A stretch of 64,000 nucleotides of DNA from Sphingomonas endophytica (GTDB taxonomy: Bacteria > Pseudomonadota > Alphaproteobacteria > Sphingomonadales > Sphingomonadaceae): contig NZ_JACIJN010000008.1 in assembly GCF_014199415.1 (NCBI RefSeq), positions 141,743 to 205,742 of the forward strand, read 5' to 3'. Position 1 is the first letter of the stretch. Every line of letters starts with the position of its first letter. The position numbers were made by a program, and so were the translations under genes. The notes under the pieces were generated by a model that saw nothing but the letters and a program-made list of their open reading frames with translations, did not search any database and was not told the DNA's origin. This document shows positions 55,470-64,000 of this stretch, piece by piece.

Positions 55470-56555
55470 TCAAGGCTTGCGTGCGGGCAGGCCTTGCGCG
55501 GCGGGCAGGGTGACGATGTCGGACGATTCCGCCCAGAGGTTGATCCCGCCATCCGCGGCGGCCTTGTCGATGGCGGCGAGTTCGTCGGGCGAGAAGTCGA
55601 GCGTCCTGACCGCATCGAGCGAGTCATCGAGTTGCGCGACGGTGCGCGCGCCGATCAGCGCGGAGGTGATGCGCGGATCGCGCAACACCCAGGCGATCGC
55701 CAGCTGCGCCAACGTCTGGCCGCGCGCCGCCGCGATGTCGTTCAGCGCGCGGATGGCGGCGAGGTTCTGCTCCGTCAGCAAATCCTGCGACAGCGATCCG
55801 CCGCGGTTTGCGCGGGCGTCCTGTGGCACGCCGTGCAGATATTTGTCCGTCAGCATGCCTTGGGCCAGCGGGGAGAAGGCGATGCATCCGGTGCCGAGAT
55901 CCTCCAGCGTGGCGAGCAATTCGCGTTCGATCCAGCGGTTGAGGATCGAGTAGCTGGGCTGGTGGATGAACAGCGGCACCTTCTCGGCGGCGAGGATCTC
56001 CGCCGCCTGCCGCGTCAGGCCCGGTTCGTAGGAAGAAATGCCGACATACAGCGCCTTCCCCTGCCGATGCAGTTGCACCAGCGCGCCCATCGTCTCTTCG
56101 AGCGGGGTCGCCGGATCGACGCGGTGCGAATAGAAGATGTCGACATAATCGACGCCCATCCGCTTCAGGCTTTGCTCGCAGCTGGCGATCAGATACTTTC
56201 GTGATGACCCGACGTCACCATAAGGGCCGGGCCACATGTCCCATCCCGCCTTGGTCGAGATGAGCAGCTCGTCGCGGTGCGCGCGAAAATCTTTGGCGAG
56301 CACGCGGCCGAAATTGTCTTCGGCCGAGCCATAGGGCGGGCCGTAATTGTTGGCGAGGTCGAAATGGGTGACGCCGCGATCGAAGGCGCGCCGCAGGATC
56401 GCGCGGCCGGTCTCGAACACGTCATCACCGCCGAAATTCTGCCACAGCCCGAGGCTGATCGCGGGCAGCCGCAGGCCGCTCCGGCCGGTGCGTCGGTAAG
56501 GCATCCGGCCATCGTAGCGATCGGGGGACGCGGCATAGGGAGAGTCGAACGGCAT
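55470..56555 (-). CDS. Aldo/keto reductase, YghZ (L-glyceraldehyde 3-phosphate reductase) type
   Basis: A 361-residue NADPH-dependent aldo/keto reductase with tetrad residues in HFDLANNYGPPYGSAEDNFG (Asp, Tyr), ISTKAGWDM (Lys) and FYSHRVDP (His). The GPPYGSAE and MWPGPYGD segments are typical of the YghZ / Kv-beta-like group, which reduces L-glyceraldehyde 3-phosphate or methylglyoxal. AAAGGAG lies five bases before ATG 56555, excluding the earlier in-frame starts. It precedes no other gene on its strand; the physiological substrate is uncertain, with detoxification of sugar-derived aldehydes a reasonable guess. Confidence 0.86.
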   Translation of the reverse strand: MPFDSPYAASPDRYDGRMPYRRTGRSGLRLPAISLGLWQNFGGDDVFETGRAILRRAFDRGVTHFDLANNYGPPYGSAEDNFGRVLAKDFRAHRDELLISTKAGWDMWPGPYGDVGSSRKYLIASCEQSLKRMGVDYVDIFYSHRVDPATPLEETMGALVQLHRQGKALYVGISSYEPGLTRQAAEILAAEKVPLFIHQPSYSILNRWIERELLATLEDLGTGCIAFSPLAQGMLTDKYLHGVPQDARANRGGSLSQDLLTEQNLAAIRALNDIAAARGQTLAQLAIAWVLRDPRITSALIGARTVAQLDDSLDAVRTLDFSPDELAAIDKAAADGGINLWAESSDIVTLPAAQGLPARKP

Positions 56556-56565
56556 GGTGGCTCCT

Positions 56566-56931
56566 TTAAGGATGCCCAACGCGCGACGCTTCAAGCGTTT
56601 CATTCTCCCATGCCGCGAACCAATCGGCATAGCCGGTGTTGCGCGCCATGCGCCGGTTCAGGTCCGGGGCGCTATCGGTCCACCACACCGGCCCCCGTTC
56701 GCCGAGCCCGATCTTCGCCGCGTCCACCCGCTGCCGAGCCCGTCGCACTGCCGCCTGGTCGTCGTCCCGCAACGCCGCCTGCACCGCGCGACGTGCCGAC
56801 ATCAACTCGTCGACCAGCGTCTGCCGCAGCTCGGGTGCGAGCAGGGGATTGCTCTTGCGCCATAATCGTCCACGCACGACGAGGTAGCGACCATCGGGCG
56901 TGGTCGGCGCCTCGCGTGCTTCAGCTGCCAT
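56566..56931 (-). CDS. Conserved small protein of unknown function
   Basis: A 121-residue soluble protein (DGRYLVVRGRLWRKSNPLL, then RRAVQAALRDDDQAAVRRAR and AAKIGLGERGPVWWTDSAPD, ending with a DLNRRMARNTGYADWF segment). It resembles an uncharacterised family that I recall from alphaproteobacteria. The centre is helical and Arg-rich; no signal peptide or known motif is present. It lies 10 bp upstream of the aldo/keto reductase gene on the same strand, so both may be co-transcribed. Confidence 0.65.
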   Translation of the reverse strand: MAAEAREAPTTPDGRYLVVRGRLWRKSNPLLAPELRQTLVDELMSARRAVQAALRDDDQAAVRRARQRVDAAKIGLGERGPVWWTDSAPDLNRRMARNTGYADWFAAWENETLEASRVGHP

Positions 56932-56979
56932 GTGTGCTCGTCGGCGGAGTTCGGTGGGACGGCAGGCACCACATCGGGG

Positions 56980-59334
56980 TCACTGCCGTTGGGCGGTCGA
57001 CAGCGAATAGGGCCGCGCCGCCGTCGCGCGCCCCCAATGTTTGTCGGGCTTGTCGGTCATCGTGAAGCGCAACGTTCCACCGGCGCGGATCTCCGCATCG
57101 CGCAGGAACGTGCGGCCCAGCGGTTTGCCGTTCAGCGTCACCGCGCCGACATAGCGGTTCGCCTCGGAGAAATGGTCGGCGTGCACGTCGAACACGCGTC
57201 CGTTCCCGAGCCGCAGGCGCGCGCGCGCGACGAACGGTCGGCCGATCACATATTCGTTGCTGCCCGGCGCGACCGGATAGAAACCGAGCGCGGTGAACAC
57301 CAGCCATGCCGACATCTGCCCGAGGTCGTCGTTGCCGCTGAGCCCGTCCGGGGTCGGCTTGTACTGGCTGGCGACGATCTGCGCGAGCCGCTCCTGCGTC
57401 CGCCACGGGGCGCCGGCATAGCTGTAGAGATAGGCGACGTGGTGGCTCGGTTCGTTGCCATGGATATACTGCCCGATCAGCCCGGCGATATCCTCGGCAT
57501 GGCTGTAGTCCAGTTTGGACATGTCGTAGTCGAACATCGCGTCGAGCTTGCGGATCGCGCGCGCGTCGCCGCCGAGCAGCCGGAACAGCCCGGCCTGATC
57601 CTGCGGCATGAACCAGCTATATTGCCAGGCGTTGCCCTCGGTATAATCCGACCCGTAGTTGATCGCGGTCGGATCGAACGGCGTGCGGAACGTGCCGTCG
57701 CTGCGGCGCGCGCGCAGCCAGCCGGTCTTCACGTCGAAGCTGTTGCGCCAGAAGGTCGCGCGGCGGTCGAAGCGCGCGGCGATGTCGGTTCGCCCCAGCG
57801 CCCGCGCCATCCGGGCGATCGTCCAGTCGTCATAGGCATATTCGACGGTCTTCGACGCCGCCTCCGGCTCGCGATCGATCGGGACATAGCCGCCGCTCAT
57901 ATACGCGCCGAGCCCCCCGTAAGGCGCATAGCTGGCGCTGGCGACCATCGCGTCGAGCGCGGCGTTGGCGTCGAACCCACCGATGCCCTTCAGATAGGCG
58001 TCGGCGATCACCGGCACCGCGTGGTAGCCGATCATCGTCCAGGTCTCGCGCCCGGCGAACTGCCACACCGGCAGGATGCCATGCGGGCTGACGCGCTGGC
58101 TGGCGAGCAGCGAATTGACCACATCGCTGGTGGTCCGGTCGGGCTGGACCAGCGTCAGCAACGGGTGCTCGGCGCGGAACGTATCCCAGAGCGAGAAGGT
58201 CGAGCGTTGCGTATAGCCTTCGGCGCGATGGACCTGATCGTCGGGCCCGCGCCAGCGACCGTCGGCATCGCTCCACACGCTCGGCGCGATCAGGCTGTGG
58301 TAGAGCGCGGTGGCGACCATCGTCTTCATCGGCGCCGGTGCCTCCAGCGCGACCGCGCCGAGCGCCTCGCCCCATGCCGCCCGCGTGCGCGTGCGGACGG
58401 CGTCGAAGTCGCCCGGCTCGGCCTCCAGATTGGCGATCGCGCCGGCCTCGTCGACCCCCGACAAGGCGAGCTTGACCTCGAGCGGGCGGTCGAGCGTGCC
58501 GAAATCGAGGCGCGCTTCCAGCGCACGACCCAGTTTCTCGGCCAGGCTGTCGTTGCCCTGTCCCGGCGGTGCGAAACCCTTGTAGGGCACGTCCTTGTCA
58601 CGATCGAGCAGCGCATGGCCGGTGAGCGGCGCGGAGAACCGCATCGCGAAGAACAACTTGCGTCCCGGCGCCCAGCCGCGCGTCTCGCGGAAGCCGGTCA
58701 GCGTGCCGTCCGGCCGCAGGTGCAGCCCCGACCACAGGATCTTGGCGGGATAATTGTAGAGCGAGGAGCGCAGGTCGAGCACCAGATGCGCCGGCTGTCC
58801 GGCCGGAAAGGCGTAGCGGTGAACCCCGACGCGCGTGCCGGCGGTCAGTTCGGCGCGCACCTTCGGGCCGTCGAGCGTCACCGCGTAATAGCCGGGCGAT
58901 GCCTCTTCGCTGGCGTGCGAGAAGCGCGACCGGTAACCGGGGGCAGCGACGGTGCCGGGGTCCAGCGGAACCGTCGCACCCGAGACCGGCATGACCAGAA
59001 TGTCGCCGAGGTCGGAGTGACCCGCGCCCGAGAAATGCGTGTGGCTGAAGCCTTCGATCGTCGGATCGTCGTGCCGGTATCCTGCGGCGTGCGCGTAGCA
59101 GTCGCGGATGACGCAAGCGGTGTCGGTATCGGGTGACAATTGCACCATGCCGAACGGGGCGACCGCGCCGGGAAACGTATGCCCTTCGCCGCCGGTGCCG
59201 ATGAAGGGATCGACCGCGCCGATCGTGTCGGCGATCTGGGCGGCAACCGGCGCGGCGGTGAGCGCTGCCAGTGCGAGCGCTGCGGCCCCGGCGCGGACTG
59301 GCCCGACCCTGTTCCGCTGCTGATCGTTGCTCAT
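56980..59334 (-). CDS. Secreted GH92 family alpha-mannosidase
   Basis: A 784-residue enzyme with a signal peptide ending near AAPVAAQI. The N-terminal beta-sandwich starts with VDPFIGTGGEGHTFPGA and PFGMVQLSPDTD. The catalytic (alpha/alpha)6 domain shows the typical EGNAWQYSWFMPQDQAGL and SGNDDLGQMSAWLVFTALGF motifs, with acidic residues expected for calcium-dependent inverting exo-mannosidases. It releases mannose from alpha-1,2-, 1,3- or 1,4-linked mannosides in the periplasm. GGAG six bases upstream supports the ATG at 59334. Divergent from a TonB receptor gene across a 391-bp AT-richer region, suggesting joint regulation and mannoside uptake. Confidence 0.9.
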   Translation of the reverse strand: MSNDQQRNRVGPVRAGAAALALAALTAAPVAAQIADTIGAVDPFIGTGGEGHTFPGAVAPFGMVQLSPDTDTACVIRDCYAHAAGYRHDDPTIEGFSHTHFSGAGHSDLGDILVMPVSGATVPLDPGTVAAPGYRSRFSHASEEASPGYYAVTLDGPKVRAELTAGTRVGVHRYAFPAGQPAHLVLDLRSSLYNYPAKILWSGLHLRPDGTLTGFRETRGWAPGRKLFFAMRFSAPLTGHALLDRDKDVPYKGFAPPGQGNDSLAEKLGRALEARLDFGTLDRPLEVKLALSGVDEAGAIANLEAEPGDFDAVRTRTRAAWGEALGAVALEAPAPMKTMVATALYHSLIAPSVWSDADGRWRGPDDQVHRAEGYTQRSTFSLWDTFRAEHPLLTLVQPDRTTSDVVNSLLASQRVSPHGILPVWQFAGRETWTMIGYHAVPVIADAYLKGIGGFDANAALDAMVASASYAPYGGLGAYMSGGYVPIDREPEAASKTVEYAYDDWTIARMARALGRTDIAARFDRRATFWRNSFDVKTGWLRARRSDGTFRTPFDPTAINYGSDYTEGNAWQYSWFMPQDQAGLFRLLGGDARAIRKLDAMFDYDMSKLDYSHAEDIAGLIGQYIHGNEPSHHVAYLYSYAGAPWRTQERLAQIVASQYKPTPDGLSGNDDLGQMSAWLVFTALGFYPVAPGSNEYVIGRPFVARARLRLGNGRVFDVHADHFSEANRYVGAVTLNGKPLGRTFLRDAEIRAGGTLRFTMTDKPDKHWGRATAARPYSLSTAQRQ

Positions 59335-59725
59335 CCCGCGCTCCGTCGTTCTCGCCGATCGAACGCGGCTGATGCCACGTGAGCTGAATAAAAACAGCAA
59401 TTTTCGTAATTTGAGGGGGCAGATGACGGTCAGGAGCGCACGCGACGGTGCCATGACAGACAGGGCTGACAGCAGGAGATGTAAACGTCGATGATCGCGT
59501 TATCGTTGTCACAACCTGCATCAAGGCACTGATTACAAAACATTTCTCTCCAAAATTATTTTGACAAAGTGTTTTCTTTATTGCGACATGCGCCTGTCGC
59601 AGCGACCAAGAACGGGCACGCCTCTTCAGCGTGAACCGGCGCCATCTCACGAGCGTGACGCTGGCTGCAACGCACAGGGAGCCGGCCGCGGGGCTGATGC
59701 CCGGCCGGGACAAGGGAGAGGTTGA
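59335..59725. other. 391-bp divergent regulatory region between GH92 and TonB receptor genes
   Basis: No gene. The middle (about 59480-59590) is clearly more AT-rich than its surroundings. A TTGACA hexamer lies at 59561-59566, but no good -10 partner is spaced correctly. TGCGACA (59582-59588) and TGTCGCA (59595-59601) form a 7-bp perfect inverted repeat around a six-base spacer, a possible operator or 5'-leader hairpin. No known regulator gene lies next to it in this window. Confidence 0.4.
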
Positions 59726-62700
59726 ATGTCCGATCGTCACAATCGACCGGGGGTGCCCGGGCGACGTTTGATGACGTTGCTGCTGGCGACCGCCGGCATC
59801 AGTATCGCCGCTGCGGCACAGGCGCAGGAGACGACGCCGGCCACGGCGCCGGCCGTCGCGCCCGACGCCGCCGCACCGGACACGTCGGTTCCCGACAGCA
59901 ACGTGGGCACGGCGCAGGACGCCGGTGATGCGGCGGCGGGCGATATCGTTGTCACCGGCTATCGCCGCTCGATCGAGGAGAGCCTCAGCCGCAAGCGCGA
60001 GGCGAACGCCTTTGTCGACGTCATCACCGCCGAGGACATCGGCAAATTCCCCGACAAGAACGTCGCGGACTCGCTCCAGCGCGTCCCCGGCATCATCATC
60101 GACCGCGATGGCGGTGAGGGATCGCGCGTCAGCATTCGCGGCCTGCAATCCGACCTGACGCTGACGCAGCTCAACGGCAATTTCATCGCCTCCGCCGACG
60201 ACAACGAGCCGTCGCGCTCGTTCAACTATCTGCTGCTGCCATCGAACATGATCGGCAGCGTCGACGTCTTCAAATCGCCCGAGGCGCGGCTGGACGAAGG
60301 CGGGGTCGGCGGTACGATCATCCTCCACACCCGCCGCCCGCTCGACCTGAAGTCGCTGAGCGGCTTCGTGTCGGTCGAGGGCACCTATGCCGACGTGACC
60401 GAGAAGGTGCAGCCGCAGATCGGCGGGCAATTGTCGTGGAAGAACCCCGACGAGACGCTCGGCTTCCTGGTCGGCGCGACCTATCAGGAGCGGACGGTGC
60501 GCGATCACCGCGCCGCGGCGTCGAGCTGGAACTGGTGGACATACAGGCAGGCGACCCAGCCGGCCACCGACGTCAATGGCAATCCTTATGCCAATGACGA
60601 CGCGATCTCTTACTGGCCGGAGAACACGGGCGCGACCACGCAGGCCGGGCAGCGCTTCTCGGGCTATTGGGCGCCGCAGCAGGTCAGCCAGACCGTCACC
60701 GAGCAGAATCGCAAGCGGCTGGGCATCCAGGCGACCGCGCAGATGAAGCCGTTCGACGACTTCACCGTCACCGCCAATTACTTCCGCTTCCAGGTCGACG
60801 ACGATTTCATCAGCAACGGCATCCAGATCCCGGAATGGGGATATGGCAATTTCTTCTCGGGCGCGACGCTCGACAAGAGCGGCACGATCTTCCAGTCCGC
60901 GCAGTTCCAGGTGCCCGCCGACGGCACGGGGTGCCGCGTGCAGGTCGGCAACCAGCCGCCGTGCACGATGGAGACGCCGCAGATCTACGGCACCTACAGC
61001 CGGGAAAAGTCGGTCTCGAACACCTTCGACGTCGAGGGCGCGTTCAAGCGCGATCGGTTCGAGGCGGTGTTCAAGCTCGGCAAGACCCGCGCCACCGGCG
61101 GCCCCTCGGCGCGGTTCAGCGTGGCGGCCAAGCCGCGCGTCGTGAACGGCATCGTCGGGATCAACGGCAACCAGTTCAGCGCGTGGAACTTCACCGACCA
61201 GTCGGCCAATTTCGAATTTTCGCCCGACCTTCAGGACAACATCAACAACGGGCTCACGCAGATCGATCTGGGATCGACCAATTCGTCGTTCAACCGCAGC
61301 TCGATCGCGCAGCGCTATGCGCAGCTCGATCTGACGCGGCGCTTCGAGACCTTCCTCGATTCGGTTCAGGTCGGCGCGAAGTGGCGCGACGGGCAGGTCA
61401 ATCGTGCGACCGGCCGCAACGAATGGTATGCCGATCCCGCAACCCAGTTGCGCTATCAGGACACGCCGGGGGCGGCGACCACGCGGCCGGGGTTCTTCTT
61501 CGACAAGCCGCTCGGCAATATTGCCGGCGGGTTCAGCGGCAACGCCTTCCCGGCGATCGACTTCCGCAACTATCTCGGCTATCTGAACAACACTTATGGC
61601 GATGCGGTGCGCGTCGACGAAACGGGCTTCGTCTACGGTATCGGCGAGCGGATCTGGGCCGGCTATGTGCAGACCAACTTCAAGGCCGAGCGCTTCCGCG
61701 GCAATCTCGGGCTGCGCTACGTCAACACCCGTCAGACCGGCGTCACCTCCGACCGGCTGCAGATCCTCAACGATTATTGCGTCAACGCGGAAGGCGGACC
61801 GTTCGTGACGCCGCCGGTCGGCGCTGACGGCAATTGCATCACGCTCCCGCTGGCGCAGCGCGAGACGATCGTGAACACGCAGCTCGACCAGACGCGCACC
61901 TACAGCGACTGGTTGCCGAGCCTGAACGCCTCGTACGATGTCACCGACAATCTGCTCTTGCGCGGTGCGGTGGCGCGGGTGATCGCGCGGCCGGCCTTCA
62001 CCAACCTCGGCTCGCAGCGCAGCCTGACCTATCGCTCGCCCGAATATGCGTTCGACCGCCGGCAGTTCGGCGAGCGCGAGGGCTGGTCGGGGTCGGGCGG
62101 CAATGGCGCGCTCAACCCGTTCAAGGCGTGGCAATATGATATCGGCCTCGAATGGTATTTCAAGCGCGGCTCGGTGCTGGGCGCGACCGCGTTCCGCAAG
62201 GACGTGTCCGACTTCATCGTGCCGCTGGTGCTCGACGTCACGCAGACCGTGAACGGCCGGCCAGAGCTGATCCAGCCGTACAGCACGGTCGCGAACGGGT
62301 CCAACGCGCGCTCGCAGGGCGTCGAGGTTTACGCGCAGCACACGTTGCCGTTCGGGCTCGGCGCACAGGTCAACTTCACCTACAATGACACGTCGGTGGC
62401 GCAGATCACGCTGGAGGGGCAGAATGTCGGCAGCTCGCCGCTGGTCGGCAGCGCCAAGACGCAGCTGAACGGATCGCTGTTCTACGAGAACGATCGCATG
62501 TTGTTGCGCGCGTCATACAACCGCCGCGGCGAGGTGGTGCGCGGGCTGCAATCCGGGCTGAACGTCTATGACGATCCCTATGAGCAGATCGATCTGAACG
62601 CCTCGTACAACCTGTTCGAGAATTTCGTGCTGAGCGCCTCGGTGATCAACCTGACGAAGTCCGAACAGCGCCAGCATCTCGGCAACGACACCGACGCGCG

Positions 62701-62761
62701 GTTCATCTCGAACGTCTATTCCGGCCGTCGTGCCTATGTCGGCGTTTCGTACAAGTTCTGA
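59726..62761 (+). CDS. TonB-dependent outer-membrane receptor, large
   Basis: A 1011-residue receptor with a signal peptide (LLLATAGISIAAAAQAQE), the motif DIVVTGYRRSIEESLSRKRE, and the plug segment FPDKNVADSLQRVPGI with SIRGLQSDLTLTQLNG, all typical of oligosaccharide-type receptors of sphingomonads and Caulobacter. The barrel ends in YVGVSYKF. GGGAGAGG stands before ATG 59726. It is divergent from the GH92 gene and is followed by a GH43 gene, so a mannose- and pentose-containing glycan is a reasonable ligand. A U-tailed hairpin follows. Confidence 0.88.
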   Translation: MSDRHNRPGVPGRRLMTLLLATAGISIAAAAQAQETTPATAPAVAPDAAAPDTSVPDSNVGTAQDAGDAAAGDIVVTGYRRSIEESLSRKREANAFVDVITAEDIGKFPDKNVADSLQRVPGIIIDRDGGEGSRVSIRGLQSDLTLTQLNGNFIASADDNEPSRSFNYLLLPSNMIGSVDVFKSPEARLDEGGVGGTIILHTRRPLDLKSLSGFVSVEGTYADVTEKVQPQIGGQLSWKNPDETLGFLVGATYQERTVRDHRAAASSWNWWTYRQATQPATDVNGNPYANDDAISYWPENTGATTQAGQRFSGYWAPQQVSQTVTEQNRKRLGIQATAQMKPFDDFTVTANYFRFQVDDDFISNGIQIPEWGYGNFFSGATLDKSGTIFQSAQFQVPADGTGCRVQVGNQPPCTMETPQIYGTYSREKSVSNTFDVEGAFKRDRFEAVFKLGKTRATGGPSARFSVAAKPRVVNGIVGINGNQFSAWNFTDQSANFEFSPDLQDNINNGLTQIDLGSTNSSFNRSSIAQRYAQLDLTRRFETFLDSVQVGAKWRDGQVNRATGRNEWYADPATQLRYQDTPGAATTRPGFFFDKPLGNIAGGFSGNAFPAIDFRNYLGYLNNTYGDAVRVDETGFVYGIGERIWAGYVQTNFKAERFRGNLGLRYVNTRQTGVTSDRLQILNDYCVNAEGGPFVTPPVGADGNCITLPLAQRETIVNTQLDQTRTYSDWLPSLNASYDVTDNLLLRGAVARVIARPAFTNLGSQRSLTYRSPEYAFDRRQFGEREGWSGSGGNGALNPFKAWQYDIGLEWYFKRGSVLGATAFRKDVSDFIVPLVLDVTQTVNGRPELIQPYSTVANGSNARSQGVEVYAQHTLPFGLGAQVNFTYNDTSVAQITLEGQNVGSSPLVGSAKTQLNGSLFYENDRMLLRASYNRRGEVVRGLQSGLNVYDDPYEQIDLNASYNLFENFVLSASVINLTKSEQRQHLGNDTDARFISNVYSGRRAYVGVSYKF

Positions 62762-62783
62762 CGCGGATTATCCTTCCCCCCCT

Positions 62784-62813
62784 GGGTGGTCGCGGTGCGG
62801 CCACCCACTTTTT
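62784..62813 (+). terminator. Rho-independent terminator after TonB receptor
   Basis: GGGTGGTCGC (62784-62793) pairs with GCGGCCACCC (62797-62806), one G-U pair, three-base loop, followed by ACTTTTT. The best intrinsic terminator in the window. It stands between the receptor and GH43 genes, so the GH43 gene would be expressed by read-through or from its own promoter. Confidence 0.75.
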
Positions 62814-62831
62814 CGACAAGGGGTACTTGCC

Positions 62832-63911
62832 ATGAGACGACGTGCGGCGAAGCGATGGATGAAGGCGGCGCTGGTCACCGGCGCCGCGTTGCTGTCGGCG
62901 GGTGCGCTCCGCGCGGCCAATCCGATCGTGCCCGGCTGGTATGCCGATCCGGAGATCCGCATCTTCGCCGGCGAATATTGGATCTATCCGACCTATTCGG
63001 ACGATCCCGCCACCCCGGCCGCGCCGTCGCGCTTCTCCGCGCAGCAAAGCGAGGACCGCCAGCGCCGGATGGTGCGGCCCTCCTATGCCAAACAGACGTT
63101 CTTCGACGCTTTCTCGTCCCCGGATCTGGTGCACTGGACCAAACACCGTCGCGTGCTCGACGTCGAGAATGTCGCCTGGGCGGCCTATGCGGTCTGGGCG
63201 CCATCGGCGATCGAGGTGAACGGGCGCTATTATCTGTTCTTCAGCGCCAACGACATCCAGAGCGACAAGGAAGTGGGCGGGATCGGCGTCGCGGTCAGCG
63301 ACACGCCCGGCGGCCCGTTCCGCGATGCGCTCGGCAAGCCGCTGATCGGCGCGTTCCACAATGGTGCGCAGCCAATCGACCCATTCGTGTTCCGCGACGA
63401 CGACGGGAAGGTGTATCTCTATTACGGCGGCTGGAAGCATTGCAACGTCGTGCGGCTGTCCGCCGACCTGTCGACGGTCGAAAGGCACCCTGACGGGACG
63501 ACGTTCAAGGAGATCACTCCGCCGGGCTATGTCGAGGGCTCCTTCGTCATCAAGCGCAAGGGCGTCTATTATCTGATGTGGTCGGAGGGCGGCTGGACCG
63601 GCCCGGATTACCGGGTCGCCTATGCGACCGGCCCGTCGCCGGTCGGACCGTTCACGAAGCGCGGCACGATCCTCGCGCAGGACATGAAGGTCGCGCGCGG
63701 GGCAGGGCATCATTCGGTGGTCAACGTGCCGGGCAGCGACGACTGGTACATCGTCTATCACCGCCGTCCGCTGAACGACGACAAGGGCGAGCATCGCCAG
63801 ATCGCGATCGAGCCGATGCGGTTCGCGAAGGACGGAACGATCCTGCCGGTCACGCTGACCAACAGCGGCGTCACCACGCCGCGCCCGCTGCGCCGGAAGG
63901 ACAATCGTTGA
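62832..63911 (+). CDS. Secreted GH43 family glycoside hydrolase
   Basis: A 359-residue enzyme with a signal peptide (AALVTGAALLSAGALRAA) and a single five-bladed propeller. Acidic triad: Asp39 (WYADPEIRIF), Asp183 (QPIDPFVF) and Glu235 (YVEGSFVIK). It lacks the C-terminal sandwich seen in the GH43 protein at 12560 and is exported, so it acts in the periplasm or outside on arabinan, arabinoxylan or galactan side chains. AGGGG precedes ATG 62832, 18 bp after the terminator. The following gene begins within 12 bp. Confidence 0.87.
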   Translation: MRRRAAKRWMKAALVTGAALLSAGALRAANPIVPGWYADPEIRIFAGEYWIYPTYSDDPATPAAPSRFSAQQSEDRQRRMVRPSYAKQTFFDAFSSPDLVHWTKHRRVLDVENVAWAAYAVWAPSAIEVNGRYYLFFSANDIQSDKEVGGIGVAVSDTPGGPFRDALGKPLIGAFHNGAQPIDPFVFRDDDGKVYLYYGGWKHCNVVRLSADLSTVERHPDGTTFKEITPPGYVEGSFVIKRKGVYYLMWSEGGWTGPDYRVAYATGPSPVGPFTKRGTILAQDMKVARGAGHHSVVNVPGSDDWYIVYHRRPLNDDKGEHRQIAIEPMRFAKDGTILPVTLTNSGVTTPRPLRRKDNR

Positions 63912-63922
63912 AGAGGAAGCTG

Positions 63923-64000
63923 ATGCGCAAGGCGATTGCGGCGCTGTGTGCGGGGACGATGATCGCGGCACCCGCGGCGACGGTGGCGCAGGACGCTACC
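63923..64000 (+). CDS. Secreted protein, only the signal peptide is inside the window
   Basis: The first 26 codons are present: a clean signal peptide (RKAIAALCAGTMIAAPAATV) with a likely cleavage after VAQ. AGAGGA lies upstream of the ATG, 11 bp after the GH43 stop. The next open frame is cut by the window end, so no function can be given; from its place it is probably another secreted carbohydrate-active enzyme. Confidence 0.6.
   Translation, partial: MRKAIAALCAGTMIAAPAATVAQDAT

Noticed and set aside
59561..59590. TTGACA-based promoter for the TonB receptor
   Set aside because: No acceptable -10 hexamer at 16-18 bp spacing; kept only as a remark in the intergenic entry.
58598..62341. Very long open frame on the minus strand opposite the TonB receptor
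   Set aside because: Its translation is an Arg/Ala/Val-rich shadow with no domain, typical of antisense frames in high-GC genes; the plus-strand receptor has a signal peptide, plug motifs and a ribosome site.

Overview
The window is high-GC and densely coded. It carries four TonB-dependent receptors, many Tat or Sec secreted enzymes, class III CoA chemistry and PQQ dehydrogenases. Together these suggest an alphaproteobacterium of the order Sphingomonadales (Sphingomonas-like); this is a judgement from gene content, not from a phylogenetic marker. No rRNA, tRNA, CRISPR array, insertion sequence or phage gene is visible. The window reads as an accessory carbohydrate and organic-acid utilisation region made of several independently regulated blocks.

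Layout. (1) 1-1689: end of a sugar-lactone hydrolase gene and the L-rhamnose transporter rhaT. (2) 1829-9976: a translationally coupled S9 peptidase / HDAC-like deacetylase pair, divergent from a TonB receptor followed by an AraC regulator, an alpha/beta hydrolase and a PaiB-like flavoprotein. (3) 10124-15492: LacI regulator, MFS transporter, GH43 xylosidase/arabinosidase and CE1-type esterase, i.e. a xylan-oligosaccharide unit. A perfect palindrome, GGTAACGTTACC, upstream of the next TonB receptor (15893-18916) and a near-identical site upstream of the MFS gene probably tie that receptor to the LacI regulon. (4) 18987-37066: a large catabolic locus of unknown substrate. It has a GntR/FCD regulator, amidohydrolase, MFS transporter, Fe-alcohol dehydrogenase, aldehyde dehydrogenase, two PQQ dehydrogenase + cytochrome c modules, a crotonase, a class III CoA-transferase, an SMP-30 lactonase, a monooxygenase-like small protein, two bicupins and a second MFS transporter. 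A shared motif, ATCATATAGGAT, lies in front of its transcription units and in front of the CE1 esterase. (5) 37115-41395: SGNH hydrolase, Gfo/Idh/MocA oxidoreductase, small secreted proteins and an FKBP isomerase. (6) 41636-55379: TonB receptor, tartronate-semialdehyde reductase, two GHL6-type putative glycoside hydrolases, a FadR-type regulator, a lipoprotein-like hydratase-family protein, a lactate/glycolate permease, glycerate 2-kinase and hydroxypyruvate isomerase. A second 21-bp inverted repeat (TTGG-N13-CCAA) precedes three of its units. (7) 55470-64000: aldo/keto reductase, a conserved small protein, a GH92 mannosidase divergent from a large TonB receptor, a GH43 enzyme and the start of another secreted protein.

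How the genes work together. Each block follows the same logic: outer-membrane uptake (TonB receptor), secreted hydrolases or dehydrogenases, an inner-membrane MFS or permease, cytoplasmic oxidation or isomerisation, and a local repressor. Block 6 converges on glycerate and 2-phosphoglycerate. Block 4 combines periplasmic quinoprotein oxidation with CoA activation and is the best candidate here for an undescribed pathway. Operators and substrates are inferred from sequence only.
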